A DNA stretch of 64,000 nt from an uncultured Anaerobiospirillum sp. (GTDB taxonomy: Bacteria > Pseudomonadota > Gammaproteobacteria > Enterobacterales > Succinivibrionaceae). This document shows, piece after piece, positions 27,556 to 36,099 of the stretch (the stretch's first letter is position 1; every line of letters starts with the position of its first letter). Position numbers and translations under genes: made by a program. Below the pieces are notes generated by a model, which did not search any database, had not been told where the DNA came from, and saw nothing but the letters and a program-made list of their open reading frames with translations. The stretch is from NCBI GenBank assembly GCA_944392765.1, contig CALXXU010000001.1, positions 39,003-103,002 of the forward strand. Reading direction: 5' to 3'.

Positions 27556-28500
27556 CTAACGCAGCACCAAGCGTTGCACAACCGGCACTGGCACCGCATA
27601 AAAGCCATCGGTCCCCAGCACTTGCAGCGCCAAAGAGTCACCGCATTCAGGGCAAAAGAGCGATAAGACCAAGGTCGCGTGCTCCTTGGCATAGTCACTC
27701 TTTAATTGCGGCACGCCGTGCAGATCAAAACACGGCGGCAGCAGCGCACTGACCAAGTAACCTTGCGGCAAAGGCTTGCCAGCGAGCATGGCCAGCAGGT
27801 GCGCGTCTTCATCGGGCGTGGTCACATCCGATGGACTAGGAATGCGCTCGGCTTTAAAGCCACAGTAGCCTGCCTTAACATCGATCAGCATGCTATCTAA
27901 CACAAAGATGCTACTGCCAATGAGTTTAACCAAGGCCTCGCGCAGGGTCCATTGGCGCTTAAAGTAGCGGCACGCCTCATTTAACGCCGCGCGCGCTGGT
28001 AAGGAGAGCGCCTCCAGCTCCACTTGGGGTAAGCGCCCCTTAGGCGGCAGTGCGCCTAAGGCGGTGAGCTCGGCTAAGACCGGGGCATACAAAGCCTGCC
28101 ACTGGGCAAGCTCATCAGGTGAGAACACGCGCTCACTTAAAGACTGCGACGGGCGCTTGAGGTCAGGCCAAGCAAGCTCTAAATCCACGCCCTGAGGCCC
28201 AGAGCCTAAACTTAGGGCCATAAAGCCATAGGCATGGCTTAAGTTAAAGTCAAAGCCCAGCGCTTCAGGCAAGCACGGGCGCCCATGCTCTGAGAGGGCA
28301 AGCTCGGGGAGAGGGCGATTCTCTGCCAGCACGCCCTGCTCAATCAAGGCATGCTTGAGCAGCGCGCGCCCGGTCAAAAAGGTGTGTTGGCGCAGCGAAC
28401 CACTATCCGCGCATGCGGCAAAGACCCAGGGCTCCCGCTCCGGGCTTAACAGCGGGCCGCACTGAGCCCAGAGCGCATCAATTGCTCCCACCCACAGCAC
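27556..28500 (-). CDS. 4'-phosphopantetheinyl transferase, Sfp/HetI type
   Basis: The enzyme transfers phosphopantetheine from CoA to a carrier-protein Ser. The 314-aa protein has FNLSHAYG (residues 85-92), the Mg-binding GVDLE (104-108) and WTLREALVKL near residue 193, equivalent to the WxxKEA motif. It begins with GTG five bases after the stop of the upstream 1331-aa gene, with GGAGAG inside that gene's end, so the two are translationally coupled. No synthase or fatty-acid gene is nearby, so the carrier protein it acts on is not shown; it could be the only PPTase for the housekeeping ACP or a specialised one. Confidence 0.85.
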   Translation of the reverse strand: MLWVGAIDALWAQCGPLLSPEREPWVFAACADSGSLRQHTFLTGRALLKHALIEQGVLAENRPLPELALSEHGRPCLPEALGFDFNLSHAYGFMALSLGSGPQGVDLELAWPDLKRPSQSLSERVFSPDELAQWQALYAPVLAELTALGALPPKGRLPQVELEALSLPARAALNEACRYFKRQWTLREALVKLIGSSIFVLDSMLIDVKAGYCGFKAERIPSPSDVTTPDEDAHLLAMLAGKPLPQGYLVSALLPPCFDLHGVPQLKSDYAKEHATLVLSLFCPECGDSLALQVLGTDGFYAVPVPVVQRLVLR

Positions 28501-28505
28501 GACGC

Positions 28506-31500
28506 TTACTCTCCACTAGCGTGGCTAGGTGCCTGAGGGCGCACCCGCTTGAGCGAGTGGCTCTTAAGCGTGGCGCGGCGCTTAGGCGCGGCCGCTGGCT
28601 CCGTCGCGGGCTCCGTTGCCGGTGCCGCCATCGGCGCAGCTTTAATCTCTTCTTTAACCTCAGGCGCCGCGCTCCGGCGCTTGGTCTTTAAGCTGTGACG
28701 CGGCTTGGTCGCAGGAGCGCTCGCACCCTGAGATTCTGCCCCCTGATGTGGGGCCGCAGGGGCCGTCTTGACCGCCGGAGCTTGAACCGTAGCACTTACC
28801 TTAACCTCAGGTGCCGCTTGATTGCTCTCAGCCGCCGTCTCACTCTTACGCCCCAGGCGCGACTTAAGCGCCGTGCTCTTAGTGGCTAGGCTCTTCGACG
28901 GCGCAGCTGCTTTCCGTTCTGCCTCTGGCGGCGCCGAAACCTGACGTGGGGCTTGAGCCGTCCGCCCCTGCGCGGTTGCACGCGCCGCCGTGGCCGAGCG
29001 TGCTGCCGTGGCCGAGCGTTCCGCCGCTTTGACTGGGGGCTCAGCCTGAAGCGGCGCGCTGGCCGCAGCGCGTACCGGTGCGGCCTGAGCCGCACTTGGC
29101 TTCTTAGTCGCTAGAGCAGTTGGCGCCGGTGCCGCTTTAGTCGGAGCGGCACTGCTCTTAGGGGCCGTGCGTGGCGCGCGGGTAGCCTTAGGCGCTGGAG
29201 CCTTAGCCGTGGTCTTGGCCGGGGCGCTCGCCGCACTCGGCCCACTCGCCGCGCTCGGCGCACTGGCCGCAGCGGCCTTGGCGGCAGGGCGCTTGGCTCC
29301 AGCGGTGCTCGCCGCAGTCGTCTTAGCGGCGCCTTCAGCCGTCTTAGCAGCGCTCTTGGCAGCAGCACTCTTAGCGGCAGCGCTCTTAACGGTAGCGCTC
29401 TTAGCGGCCAAAGCGGCGGCTTCAGGCGCGCGCGGCGGCTTGGTGCGCGTAATCACAGTGTTATCTGAAATGCCATCAGTCTTAGCTGGGCGCGCTTGAG
29501 CCGCTGGCTTGGCCCCAGGCTTGACCCCAGGCTCAGACTGAGCGGCGGGCTCCGGCTCAGAGACAGGCTCAATCTTAGCGGCGGGCTCAATCTTGAGCGT
29601 TGACTCCGCTGGAGTATGAACCTTAAGCTCGCCCACTACCGCAGGCTCAGCCTTGAAGGCGCTCTGGGCCGCTAGGTGTAGCTCCTCGCGCTTGAGCTCA
29701 GGCTTGAGCGGTGCCACCGAGGCCGCAGGCGTGGTATTAAGCTGAGCTTCGCTGTTTTCTTGCAGCACGCGCGTAATCTGCTCGAACATGCGCTCGACTT
29801 CGGCGCTATCTTCTTGCAGCGAGAAGCGTTGCTCATTGGCCTTAGCCCCTAAGCTCTTAAAGCCTTCAGGGCGGGTAATGCCTTGGGCAATCAAGGCCGC
29901 ATCGGTTTGGGCTTTGACCTTTTCCATGGTCAGCGCTAAATCACTATCGCCCTTGAGTAAGGCCGCAAGCGAGCGCGCCTCATCTTGCCCAGCATCGGTG
30001 TAATCGGCGGTCAAGGCATAAGGCAAGTGCCCACTGCGCTGCGTCTTAGGGTCCTTAGCAGGGGTCGGCGAGATCCCTGCGCGTGCCGCCAGCTGCGCCG
30101 CCGTGGTTGGGGCGTTGACCTCATCGCCCAGCGTCTTGGCTTCGCTCAAGAGCTCATGGGCCACGCGCTCGGCGCGCTGCCACATCACTTCATCGCGCTG
30201 GCGTTTGGCCTCTCGATCCTTTTGCTCGCGCTGCTCACTTAAAGCTCGACGCTCAGCCTGAGCTTGGGCCTTCAGCGCTTCTAAGTTAGCTTGCAGCTCT
30301 TGGCTCTCGGTCACATTAGGGGCAGCAGGCTCGGTGTGTGGACGTGTAACCCGCTTGGTCTCATCTTCAGCGCTAAAGGTCGCCGCCACCTTAAACTGCT
30401 TGGTCGGGGCCTCATCCTTATCCGCACTCTTGCCGTAAGCATTGGTCTTGAAATCAAGCTCAAAGCTATAGCTGGTGCTATCGCCCATAAACTGCGGCAG
30501 CTTGCGCGAGGTAGCGTGCGGCTTTTCTTGATGCGGGGCCTTTAAGGTAAAGGAATAGGAGGCACTTGGCATCTCAGGGGCAGCGGCCTTAGCCGGGCCC
30601 TTAGGCTTAGCAGGCTCCACCTCAGCCTTAACCTGTGCAGCCTTAACCTGTGCAGACTTAACCTGCTCTGATGCCCGTGGCTCAGCCTTGCTTGGCTCAA
30701 CCTTATTTGGTTCGGCCTGGCTCGACTCAACCTGGCTTGGCTCAGCTTTGCTCGATTCGCCCTTGCTCTCCGCGCTCTCATTTTTATCCAAGGAGAGCAT
30801 TGCCTCCTTGGCCTTGAGAGCTGCTTGCTGAGCCTCCAGGGCGGCCTCGCGGGCCTTGAGCGCAGCTTCCTTGGCCTCTAACTCAGCCTCTAAGCTCTTG
30901 ATATGCTGAACCCGATCGGGGGCGATATCTTGGGCATGAGCGGCCGCCGCCTCATTTAAGGCGCGCTCAGAGATTTCATCGGCTTGAACAATTTCCACAT
31001 CCGCTGCCGACAGGGCAGTAATGAGATCTTCATCGGACGGTTCATCGGCACGCGGTGGCTGCTCTGAAGAGATCACCTCAGCTTCGGCCGGGATGGCTTG
31101 ATCCAGCTCAGCTAAGGCCTGTCCGACGGTTCGGCCAGGGCTATAGAGCTTGGTCTTAGCTAAGGAAGCGGCCTCAGCGGCACTTAAATCTGAGTGGCGC
31201 GACAGCTCGATTTCGTCGTCGGCGAGCGCTCCTTGCTCTTGCAGCGCCTCATCAACTGGAGTTGGCTCTGAGCTCTTGCGCGCCGATGGACGCACCGTCA
31301 GGCCATGCGCGGCGGCAGCGGCGCGCCCTGCGCTCAAATCAGGCTCAGGTGGCAGCACGTCGTTATCAGGGGCAAAGCCATCTTGGCTCGCCTCAAGCTT
31401 ACTTTGACGTGAGCTGGCTGACGATAGGATATCCGAAAAGCTCATGCCGCCCTGGTGCGGCGTGTTCTCAGCTTGCATGCGGGCCTTGAGTTCAGCTTCG

Positions 31501-32501
31501 GCCGAGCGGCGCCCGGCCTCGTCCTCACTTAAGTCATGGAGCAAGTCACTGACCTTGGGGCCTGAGACCTTCACTCCAGAGCTGACGTGCGGCTCATTAG
31601 AGAGAGCCATGCCGCCGGGAACCACGGCATCAGGAATGGCGGAGCGTGGCTTTAAATCAGGCGAGGCCCCCGCCCCTGAAGTCATAGCATCAAGGCGTGA
31701 TAAGAAGCTACCCAAGCTCGGCGGTGGGGTATCGGCGCCCGCTCCTTGCGCGGCATGCGCCGTGCCGCGCGACGCGGCTGGCGCCGGGGCCACAGGCTGA
31801 GCGCGGCCTGGAGCGGCGGCTGGACGGGCATTAGCGGCATTAGGGCCTGGCGCATTAGGGCCTGGCGCGTTAGGGCCTTGATTGGTGCGGGCCATGGCGC
31901 GCGCGGCGGCGCGGCGCGGACCGCGCTTGGTGAAGAGGTCGGAACTTAAGGTGGGCTCACGGTCGGCATCTAATTGGGTGAGCTCGTCATGAGTCTTGGA
32001 GGTGTCTTTAAGCGAAAGGGGATTATCACCCGACTTTAAGTGTAGAGTGCTGGTACGGGCCTTGTTCTTGCCGCGCTTATTGTTGTTCTTGGTGGCACGC
32101 TCACTATCTAACAGCCCGTCATCGCCCATGATGGGATCGTCATCGCTCAAGCGCTTGGTCTTATTTTGCCAAAAGTAATAGGCCGGGCCCTTGCGGCCGC
32201 GTAATGGGTACCAATAGATCAAAAATAAGATCAGGTAGAGGATAAGGCCCGAGGCGATACCTAAGGTATGGCTTTGCTCGACCGTAGGAAATTGGCTTGG
32301 GGCGACGCCCTGGTTTATCACCCACTCCATCACGCGGCGAGGCGCGGCGATGCCCAAAATGAGCGGAATATTGCCCAGCACCATGACCAAGACACCCAGC
32401 TTAAAGGTACGGGCAAATAAACAGCTCAAGAGGCCTAACGCTAGCAGCGTCCAGCCCATATAAGAGCACCAAGCATCAACAGAAGGTAGTAGTTCAACCA
32501 T
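28506..32501 (-). CDS. 1331-aa membrane-anchored, largely disordered Ala/Lys/Glu/Pro-rich protein
   Basis: I do not recognise a family. Residues about 12-30, 33-52 and 80-98 form three membrane helices; everything after residue 120 is low complexity. Parts of the tail are likely coiled coil (a run of Glu/Ala/Lys heptads near residues 530-580 with repeated EAALKAREAAL-type text), others are TolA/histone-like stretches of Ala-Lys, and the end is strongly basic. There are KxEPSxxEP-type repeats near 610-640. No enzymatic domain is seen. It is the first gene of a coupled pair with the PPTase. A cell-envelope scaffold is conceivable, but this is inference. Confidence 0.7.
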   Translation of the reverse strand: MVELLPSVDAWCSYMGWTLLALGLLSCLFARTFKLGVLVMVLGNIPLILGIAAPRRVMEWVINQGVAPSQFPTVEQSHTLGIASGLILYLILFLIYWYPLRGRKGPAYYFWQNKTKRLSDDDPIMGDDGLLDSERATKNNNKRGKNKARTSTLHLKSGDNPLSLKDTSKTHDELTQLDADREPTLSSDLFTKRGPRRAAARAMARTNQGPNAPGPNAPGPNAANARPAAAPGRAQPVAPAPAASRGTAHAAQGAGADTPPPSLGSFLSRLDAMTSGAGASPDLKPRSAIPDAVVPGGMALSNEPHVSSGVKVSGPKVSDLLHDLSEDEAGRRSAEAELKARMQAENTPHQGGMSFSDILSSASSRQSKLEASQDGFAPDNDVLPPEPDLSAGRAAAAAHGLTVRPSARKSSEPTPVDEALQEQGALADDEIELSRHSDLSAAEAASLAKTKLYSPGRTVGQALAELDQAIPAEAEVISSEQPPRADEPSDEDLITALSAADVEIVQADEISERALNEAAAAHAQDIAPDRVQHIKSLEAELEAKEAALKAREAALEAQQAALKAKEAMLSLDKNESAESKGESSKAEPSQVESSQAEPNKVEPSKAEPRASEQVKSAQVKAAQVKAEVEPAKPKGPAKAAAPEMPSASYSFTLKAPHQEKPHATSRKLPQFMGDSTSYSFELDFKTNAYGKSADKDEAPTKQFKVAATFSAEDETKRVTRPHTEPAAPNVTESQELQANLEALKAQAQAERRALSEQREQKDREAKRQRDEVMWQRAERVAHELLSEAKTLGDEVNAPTTAAQLAARAGISPTPAKDPKTQRSGHLPYALTADYTDAGQDEARSLAALLKGDSDLALTMEKVKAQTDAALIAQGITRPEGFKSLGAKANEQRFSLQEDSAEVERMFEQITRVLQENSEAQLNTTPAASVAPLKPELKREELHLAAQSAFKAEPAVVGELKVHTPAESTLKIEPAAKIEPVSEPEPAAQSEPGVKPGAKPAAQARPAKTDGISDNTVITRTKPPRAPEAAALAAKSATVKSAAAKSAAAKSAAKTAEGAAKTTAASTAGAKRPAAKAAAASAPSAASGPSAASAPAKTTAKAPAPKATRAPRTAPKSSAAPTKAAPAPTALATKKPSAAQAAPVRAAASAPLQAEPPVKAAERSATAARSATAARATAQGRTAQAPRQVSAPPEAERKAAAPSKSLATKSTALKSRLGRKSETAAESNQAAPEVKVSATVQAPAVKTAPAAPHQGAESQGASAPATKPRHSLKTKRRSAAPEVKEEIKAAPMAAPATEPATEPAAAPKRRATLKSHSLKRVRPQAPSHASGE

Positions 32502-32784
32502 GGGAATCAGCGAGCTTTGCAGCCTCAGATTAGCCAGAACGCGGCATTATTAATTGCCAAAAGAAAATCAAAGCGATTATAGCAAAGCGGTCTAAGCAAG
32601 AACGGGGCACGCCCGACAATCCGTAGCACTAACCTAGCGCAAACCTAGCTCAACTCCCAGTGACTGAGCCCCTAAGCTCTGCCCTAAGCTCTGTCCCAAG
32701 CTGAGACCTCATAGGGGCTCCACCTTGCCTAACGCCCCTATCTTGGCCACAATACAGCAATATTCTTCTTTGTGGGGGTTAACT

Positions 32785-33759
32785 ATGTTGGTGTGGGCGG
32801 GCGATCCCATTGCCTTGAGCATTGGTCCAGTTGTACTGCGCTGGTACGGCCTTCTCTTTGCCGGAGGCTTTGTCTTAGGCTATTTCATTATGGTGGCGAT
32901 GTTCAAACGCGCCAACTATCGCACCGAAGATTTAGACCGCCTCTTGCTCTATATCTTTGCCGGTACCATTATCGGCGCCCGTTTAGGCCACTGCTTAATC
33001 TACGAGCCAGATTACTTCTTAGCGCACCCGATTGAAATCCTCAAAATCTGGAATGGCGGCCTAGCCAGCCACGGCGGCACCGTGGGCGTGGTGCTGGCGT
33101 TCTACCTCTTTATCAAATTCAGCCGCCGCTACCGCTTTTTTGATATCGCGGACATGCTCGCCGTGCCGATTGCCTTGGTGTGCACCTTCATTCGCATCGG
33201 CAATTTCATGAACTCGGAGATCTTAGGCAAGCCCACGGACAGTGCCATCGGTATCGTCTTTGCGCGCCTAGGCGAGGACTTTGCGCGCTATCCGGCGATG
33301 CTCTTTGAGGCGGCCGCCTACTTTATCACCTTCATCATCTTAGCCGTGCTCTACCTCAAATGGCACCGCCGCCCTGAGGGCTTCTTGCTGGCGCTCCTGC
33401 TCTTTTTAATCTACACCGCGCGCTTTTTCATCGAGCCGTTCAAGGAAGAGCAAGCCGACTACAGCACCGGGATTGCGCTCAATGTCGGCCAGCTGCTCTC
33501 GATCCCATTTATCTTAGGCTCCCTGGCTTTAATGCTCTTTGTCACCTGGTACGACCGCAAGCGCCGCGCCTCAACTGCCACCCGCACCTCAACTGCCGCC
33601 CGCGCCTCAACTGCCGCCCGCACCTCAACTACCGCCCGCGCCGCTCCAGCTGCTGAGCGCAAGTCCAGCGCCGCTCCAGCTGCTGAGCGCAAGTCCAGCG
33701 CCGCTCAAGCTGGGGACAGGGAGCCACAGGACAAAGCAAATTCAGAAAAGAAGAGCTAA
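32785..33759 (+). CDS. lgt: Prolipoprotein diacylglyceryl transferase
   Basis: Lgt moves a diacylglyceryl group from phosphatidylglycerol to the lipobox Cys of prolipoproteins in the inner membrane. The start MLVWAGDPIALSIGPVVLRWYG matches the family start; ATG 32785 has a G-rich site upstream, and the longer upstream frame is not needed. GGLASHGGTVG contains the essential His (residue 96, E. coli His103), FIRIGNFMNSEILG is the Lgt signature, and ARFFIEPFKEEQ holds the late conserved Arg. The core ends near residue 255; a tail of about 65 residues of ATRTSTAAR and PAAERKSSA repeats, encoded by tandem DNA repeats at about 33578-33715, is not normal for the family. Confidence 0.95.
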   Translation: MLVWAGDPIALSIGPVVLRWYGLLFAGGFVLGYFIMVAMFKRANYRTEDLDRLLLYIFAGTIIGARLGHCLIYEPDYFLAHPIEILKIWNGGLASHGGTVGVVLAFYLFIKFSRRYRFFDIADMLAVPIALVCTFIRIGNFMNSEILGKPTDSAIGIVFARLGEDFARYPAMLFEAAAYFITFIILAVLYLKWHRRPEGFLLALLLFLIYTARFFIEPFKEEQADYSTGIALNVGQLLSIPFILGSLALMLFVTWYDRKRRASTATRTSTAARASTAARTSTTARAAPAAERKSSAAPAAERKSSAAQAGDREPQDKANSEKKS

Positions 33760-33899
33760 GGCGCAGTTAAGCCATAATTTGGGGAAGAGCGCGCTAAGCC
33801 CCATGCTTGGTGCTATGCTCACGAAGAAAAGGGCCGATGGGCCTAAACGGACAATAGGGCGCTGTGATCAAACAGCCCCAAAAAGTTTGAGGAGAGGAT

Positions 33900-35297
33900 A
33901 TGGCTCTTGAAGTGATCGTCTTGGCAGCAGGTATGGGCAAGAGAATGCATTCTAGCCTGCCTAAAGTGCTTCATGCTGTGGCTGCACAACCTATGCTGTT
34001 TCATGTCATCAAGACGGCAGCAAGCTTAAATCCTCAGGCGATCCATGTCGTCTTAGGTCATGGTGGCGATAAGGTTGAGGCAGCGCTTAAGCAGCTCAGC
34101 CCTGAGCTGCAAGCCTTGGTCAAGGTCTGCTATCAAAAGGAGCAATTAGGCACCGCCCATGCGGTAGCGCAAGCATTGCCTCAAGTTGCTGCATCAAGCC
34201 AAGTCATCGTGCTCTACGGTGACACCCCACTCACCCCAAAGGTTGAGTTAGAGCGCTTACTTGCCGCCTTAAACGAGGGCGCGGCCCTATCCTTACTGAC
34301 CGCCGAGCCTGATAACCCAGCAGGCTATGGCCGCATTGTCCGTAGCGCCACCGGCGCTTTACAGGGCATTGTCGAGGACAAGGATGCCAGCCCGGAGCAA
34401 AAGGCAATTCGTGAGATCAACACCGGTATGATTGCCACCACCGGCGCCCTGCTCCAAGAGTACCTGCCGCAAATTGGCAATAACAACGCCCAAGGCGAGT
34501 ACTACCTGACCGACTTAGCCGGACTTTTAGTTCAGGCGGGCCAAAATGTAGTGGGCATCAAGTCCGCTCCAGAGAATATCGAGCTACTCTCGGGTATCAA
34601 CAACAAGCAGCAGCTGGCTTTCGTCGAGCGTCTGTACCAAGAGCATGCCGCCAATCAATTCTTAATGGACGGCTTGACCTTAGCTGACCCAAAGCGCTTT
34701 GACCTGCGCGGCGAGCTCCACTTTGGCCAAGACTGCTTTATCGATATCAATGTGATTATCGAGGGTAAGGTTACCTTAGGTAATAACGTAGTAATCGGCG
34801 CCGGCTGCGTCTTAAAGGACGTCGCGATTGGTGATAATTCGGTGATCTCGCCTTACACCATTATGGAGCGCTCCGAGCTTAAGGTACACACCACAGTCGG
34901 CCCATTTGCCCGCTTACGCCCAGGCAACGTCTTAGAGGACGAGGTTCATATCGGCAACTTCGTCGAGGTTAAGAACAGCCACATCGAATACGGCACCAAG
35001 GCCGGTCACCTCACCTACTTAGGCGATAGCGATATCGGCGCGAACACCAATATCGGTGCCGGTACCATCACCTGCAATTACGACGGCGCCAATAAGCACC
35101 GCACGACGATTGGAAAGGACGTCTTTGTCGGCTCGGACACTCAGCTCGTAGCTCCAGTCACGGTTGAGGACGGCGCCACTATCGGCGCGGGCACCACGGT
35201 CACCCGCACGGTTAAGGCCAAGAGCTTAGTGGTCACCCGCGCCCCACTGCGCGCCATAGCGGACTACGAGCGTCCAACCAAGAAGCCAAAGGCCTAA
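33900..35297 (+). CDS. glmU: Bifunctional GlmU: GlcN-1-P acetyltransferase / GlcNAc-1-P uridyltransferase
   Basis: GlmU makes UDP-GlcNAc, the precursor of peptidoglycan and lipopolysaccharide. The 465-aa protein has the uridyltransferase nucleotide loop LAAGMGKRMHSSLPKVLH at residues 8-25 (Lys in place of the usual Thr), QLGTAHAV, and a C-terminal left-handed beta-helix with hexapeptide repeats, GNFVEVKNS, GDSDIGANTNIGAGTITCNYDG and GSDTQLVAPV. The start is preceded by GAGGAGAGG. Length and order are as in E. coli. Confidence 0.97.
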   Translation: MALEVIVLAAGMGKRMHSSLPKVLHAVAAQPMLFHVIKTAASLNPQAIHVVLGHGGDKVEAALKQLSPELQALVKVCYQKEQLGTAHAVAQALPQVAASSQVIVLYGDTPLTPKVELERLLAALNEGAALSLLTAEPDNPAGYGRIVRSATGALQGIVEDKDASPEQKAIREINTGMIATTGALLQEYLPQIGNNNAQGEYYLTDLAGLLVQAGQNVVGIKSAPENIELLSGINNKQQLAFVERLYQEHAANQFLMDGLTLADPKRFDLRGELHFGQDCFIDINVIIEGKVTLGNNVVIGAGCVLKDVAIGDNSVISPYTIMERSELKVHTTVGPFARLRPGNVLEDEVHIGNFVEVKNSHIEYGTKAGHLTYLGDSDIGANTNIGAGTITCNYDGANKHRTTIGKDVFVGSDTQLVAPVTVEDGATIGAGTTVTRTVKAKSLVVTRAPLRAIADYERPTKKPKA

Positions 35298-35307
35298 GCT
35301 CAATTAA

Positions 35308-35352
35308 GCTGAAGCTCAAGCTGAAGCTCAAGCTGAAGCTCAAGCTGAAGCT
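35308..35352. repeat. 12-bp tandem repeat GCTGAAGCTCAA, 3.75 copies
   Basis: Perfect copies at 35308-35319, 35320-35331 and 35332-35343, then a partial one, directly after the glmU stop codon. Confidence 0.9.
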
Positions 35353-35373
35353 AACGCTCTTAGATCCAAAGCA

Positions 35374-35405
35374 TCAAGCCCCGCTGGGCTTGAGGCTTTG
35401 TTGTC
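35374..35405 (+). terminator. Probable glmU terminator
   Basis: TCAAGCCC (35374-35381) pairs with GGGCTTGA (35386-35393); the following GGCTTTGTTGT is moderately T-rich. A separate run of T residues occurs near 35436. Confidence 0.55.
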
Positions 35406-35470
35406 TGACCAGTCAAGTGAGCTGCCTCGAGCAAGTTTTTTTTTTCGGGCACACTCTGACGTTCTTTAGT

Positions 35471-36083
35471 GCTCCATAACGGAGCAATGTTAAAAGTAAC
35501 ATAGTGCAGTCTTTAGGCAATGTTGCGCAAATGTATGCTCTAGCTCACAAGTCTTGCTAAAATGGACGGGTTGTTTGGGGTTCAAACCTCGATAGGTGAG
35601 CGGTTTATGCCGTGGTAGCGCTTGGGCGTTGCCCGAGCAAAACATAACCTGTAGGCGCCTAGTCCAGCGGCAATTTAGGATCAGTGCGCCCAAAACTGTT
35701 GCGTGGTGTGAACATCAAATGGCATAGATTGACTTTATCTCTTTTCCTTCGACCTTTTGAGACTGACTGAATCGGCAAGGATAAGCGTTAGCAGCTGTGG
35801 CGCACGGATGTGCCACCTAAGTGCTGGGGACTTGGCCCCAGAGCGTGAACGTAAATACGTGCACGTGGACACTTAGGCGGAGGCTAACTTAGGGTCATGA
35901 CCTACCTTAGGTTTCATCCCTCTTGGGAGTGACCCTTGGTCGAACTAAACGTAAGCGTCGCATAGCGACTCCCCGAGAAATCGTAGCTTGCTCGAGGTGT
36001 TACCCGCAGGCTGCCCTAAGCGGCCCCGGAAGTTGCGCTTATTTTCCCTTGCCCCACCAGTGGCACCTCGTGCCCCTGGCAAG
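35471..36083 (+). ncRNA. Highly structured leader or free RNA upstream of the GPH-EIIA transporter gene
   Basis: About 610 nt without a credible gene. Helices seen: GCTCC/GGAGC 35471-35485; ATGTTA/TAACAT 35487-35502; GCTTGGGC/GCCCGAGC 35620-35638; an outer stem GTTAGC/GCTAAC 35787-35792 with 35883-35888; inside it a three-way junction closed by CCTAAGTG/CACTTAGG (35816-35823/35870-35877) with hairpins CTGGGG/CCCCAG (35824-35841) and CGTG-ACGT/ACGT-CACG (35844-35865); a second junction closed by AGGGTCA/TGACCCT (35891-35897/35930-35936) with two hairpins; GTCGC-ATA-GCGAC 35957-35969; and a closing hairpin CTTGCC...GGCAAG 36048-36083, 16 bases before the start codon. It is not tmRNA, RNase P or 6S by any signature I know. 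It could be a cis-regulator of the transporter or an independent RNA. Confidence 0.5.
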
Positions 36084-36099
36084 CATTTGATCTTGTGTC

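Noticed and set aside
35471-36083. RNase P RNA, tmRNA or 6S RNA
   Set aside because: Signature sequences (GAGGAAAGTCC, the tRNA-like ends and tag frame of tmRNA, the 6S central bubble) are absent.
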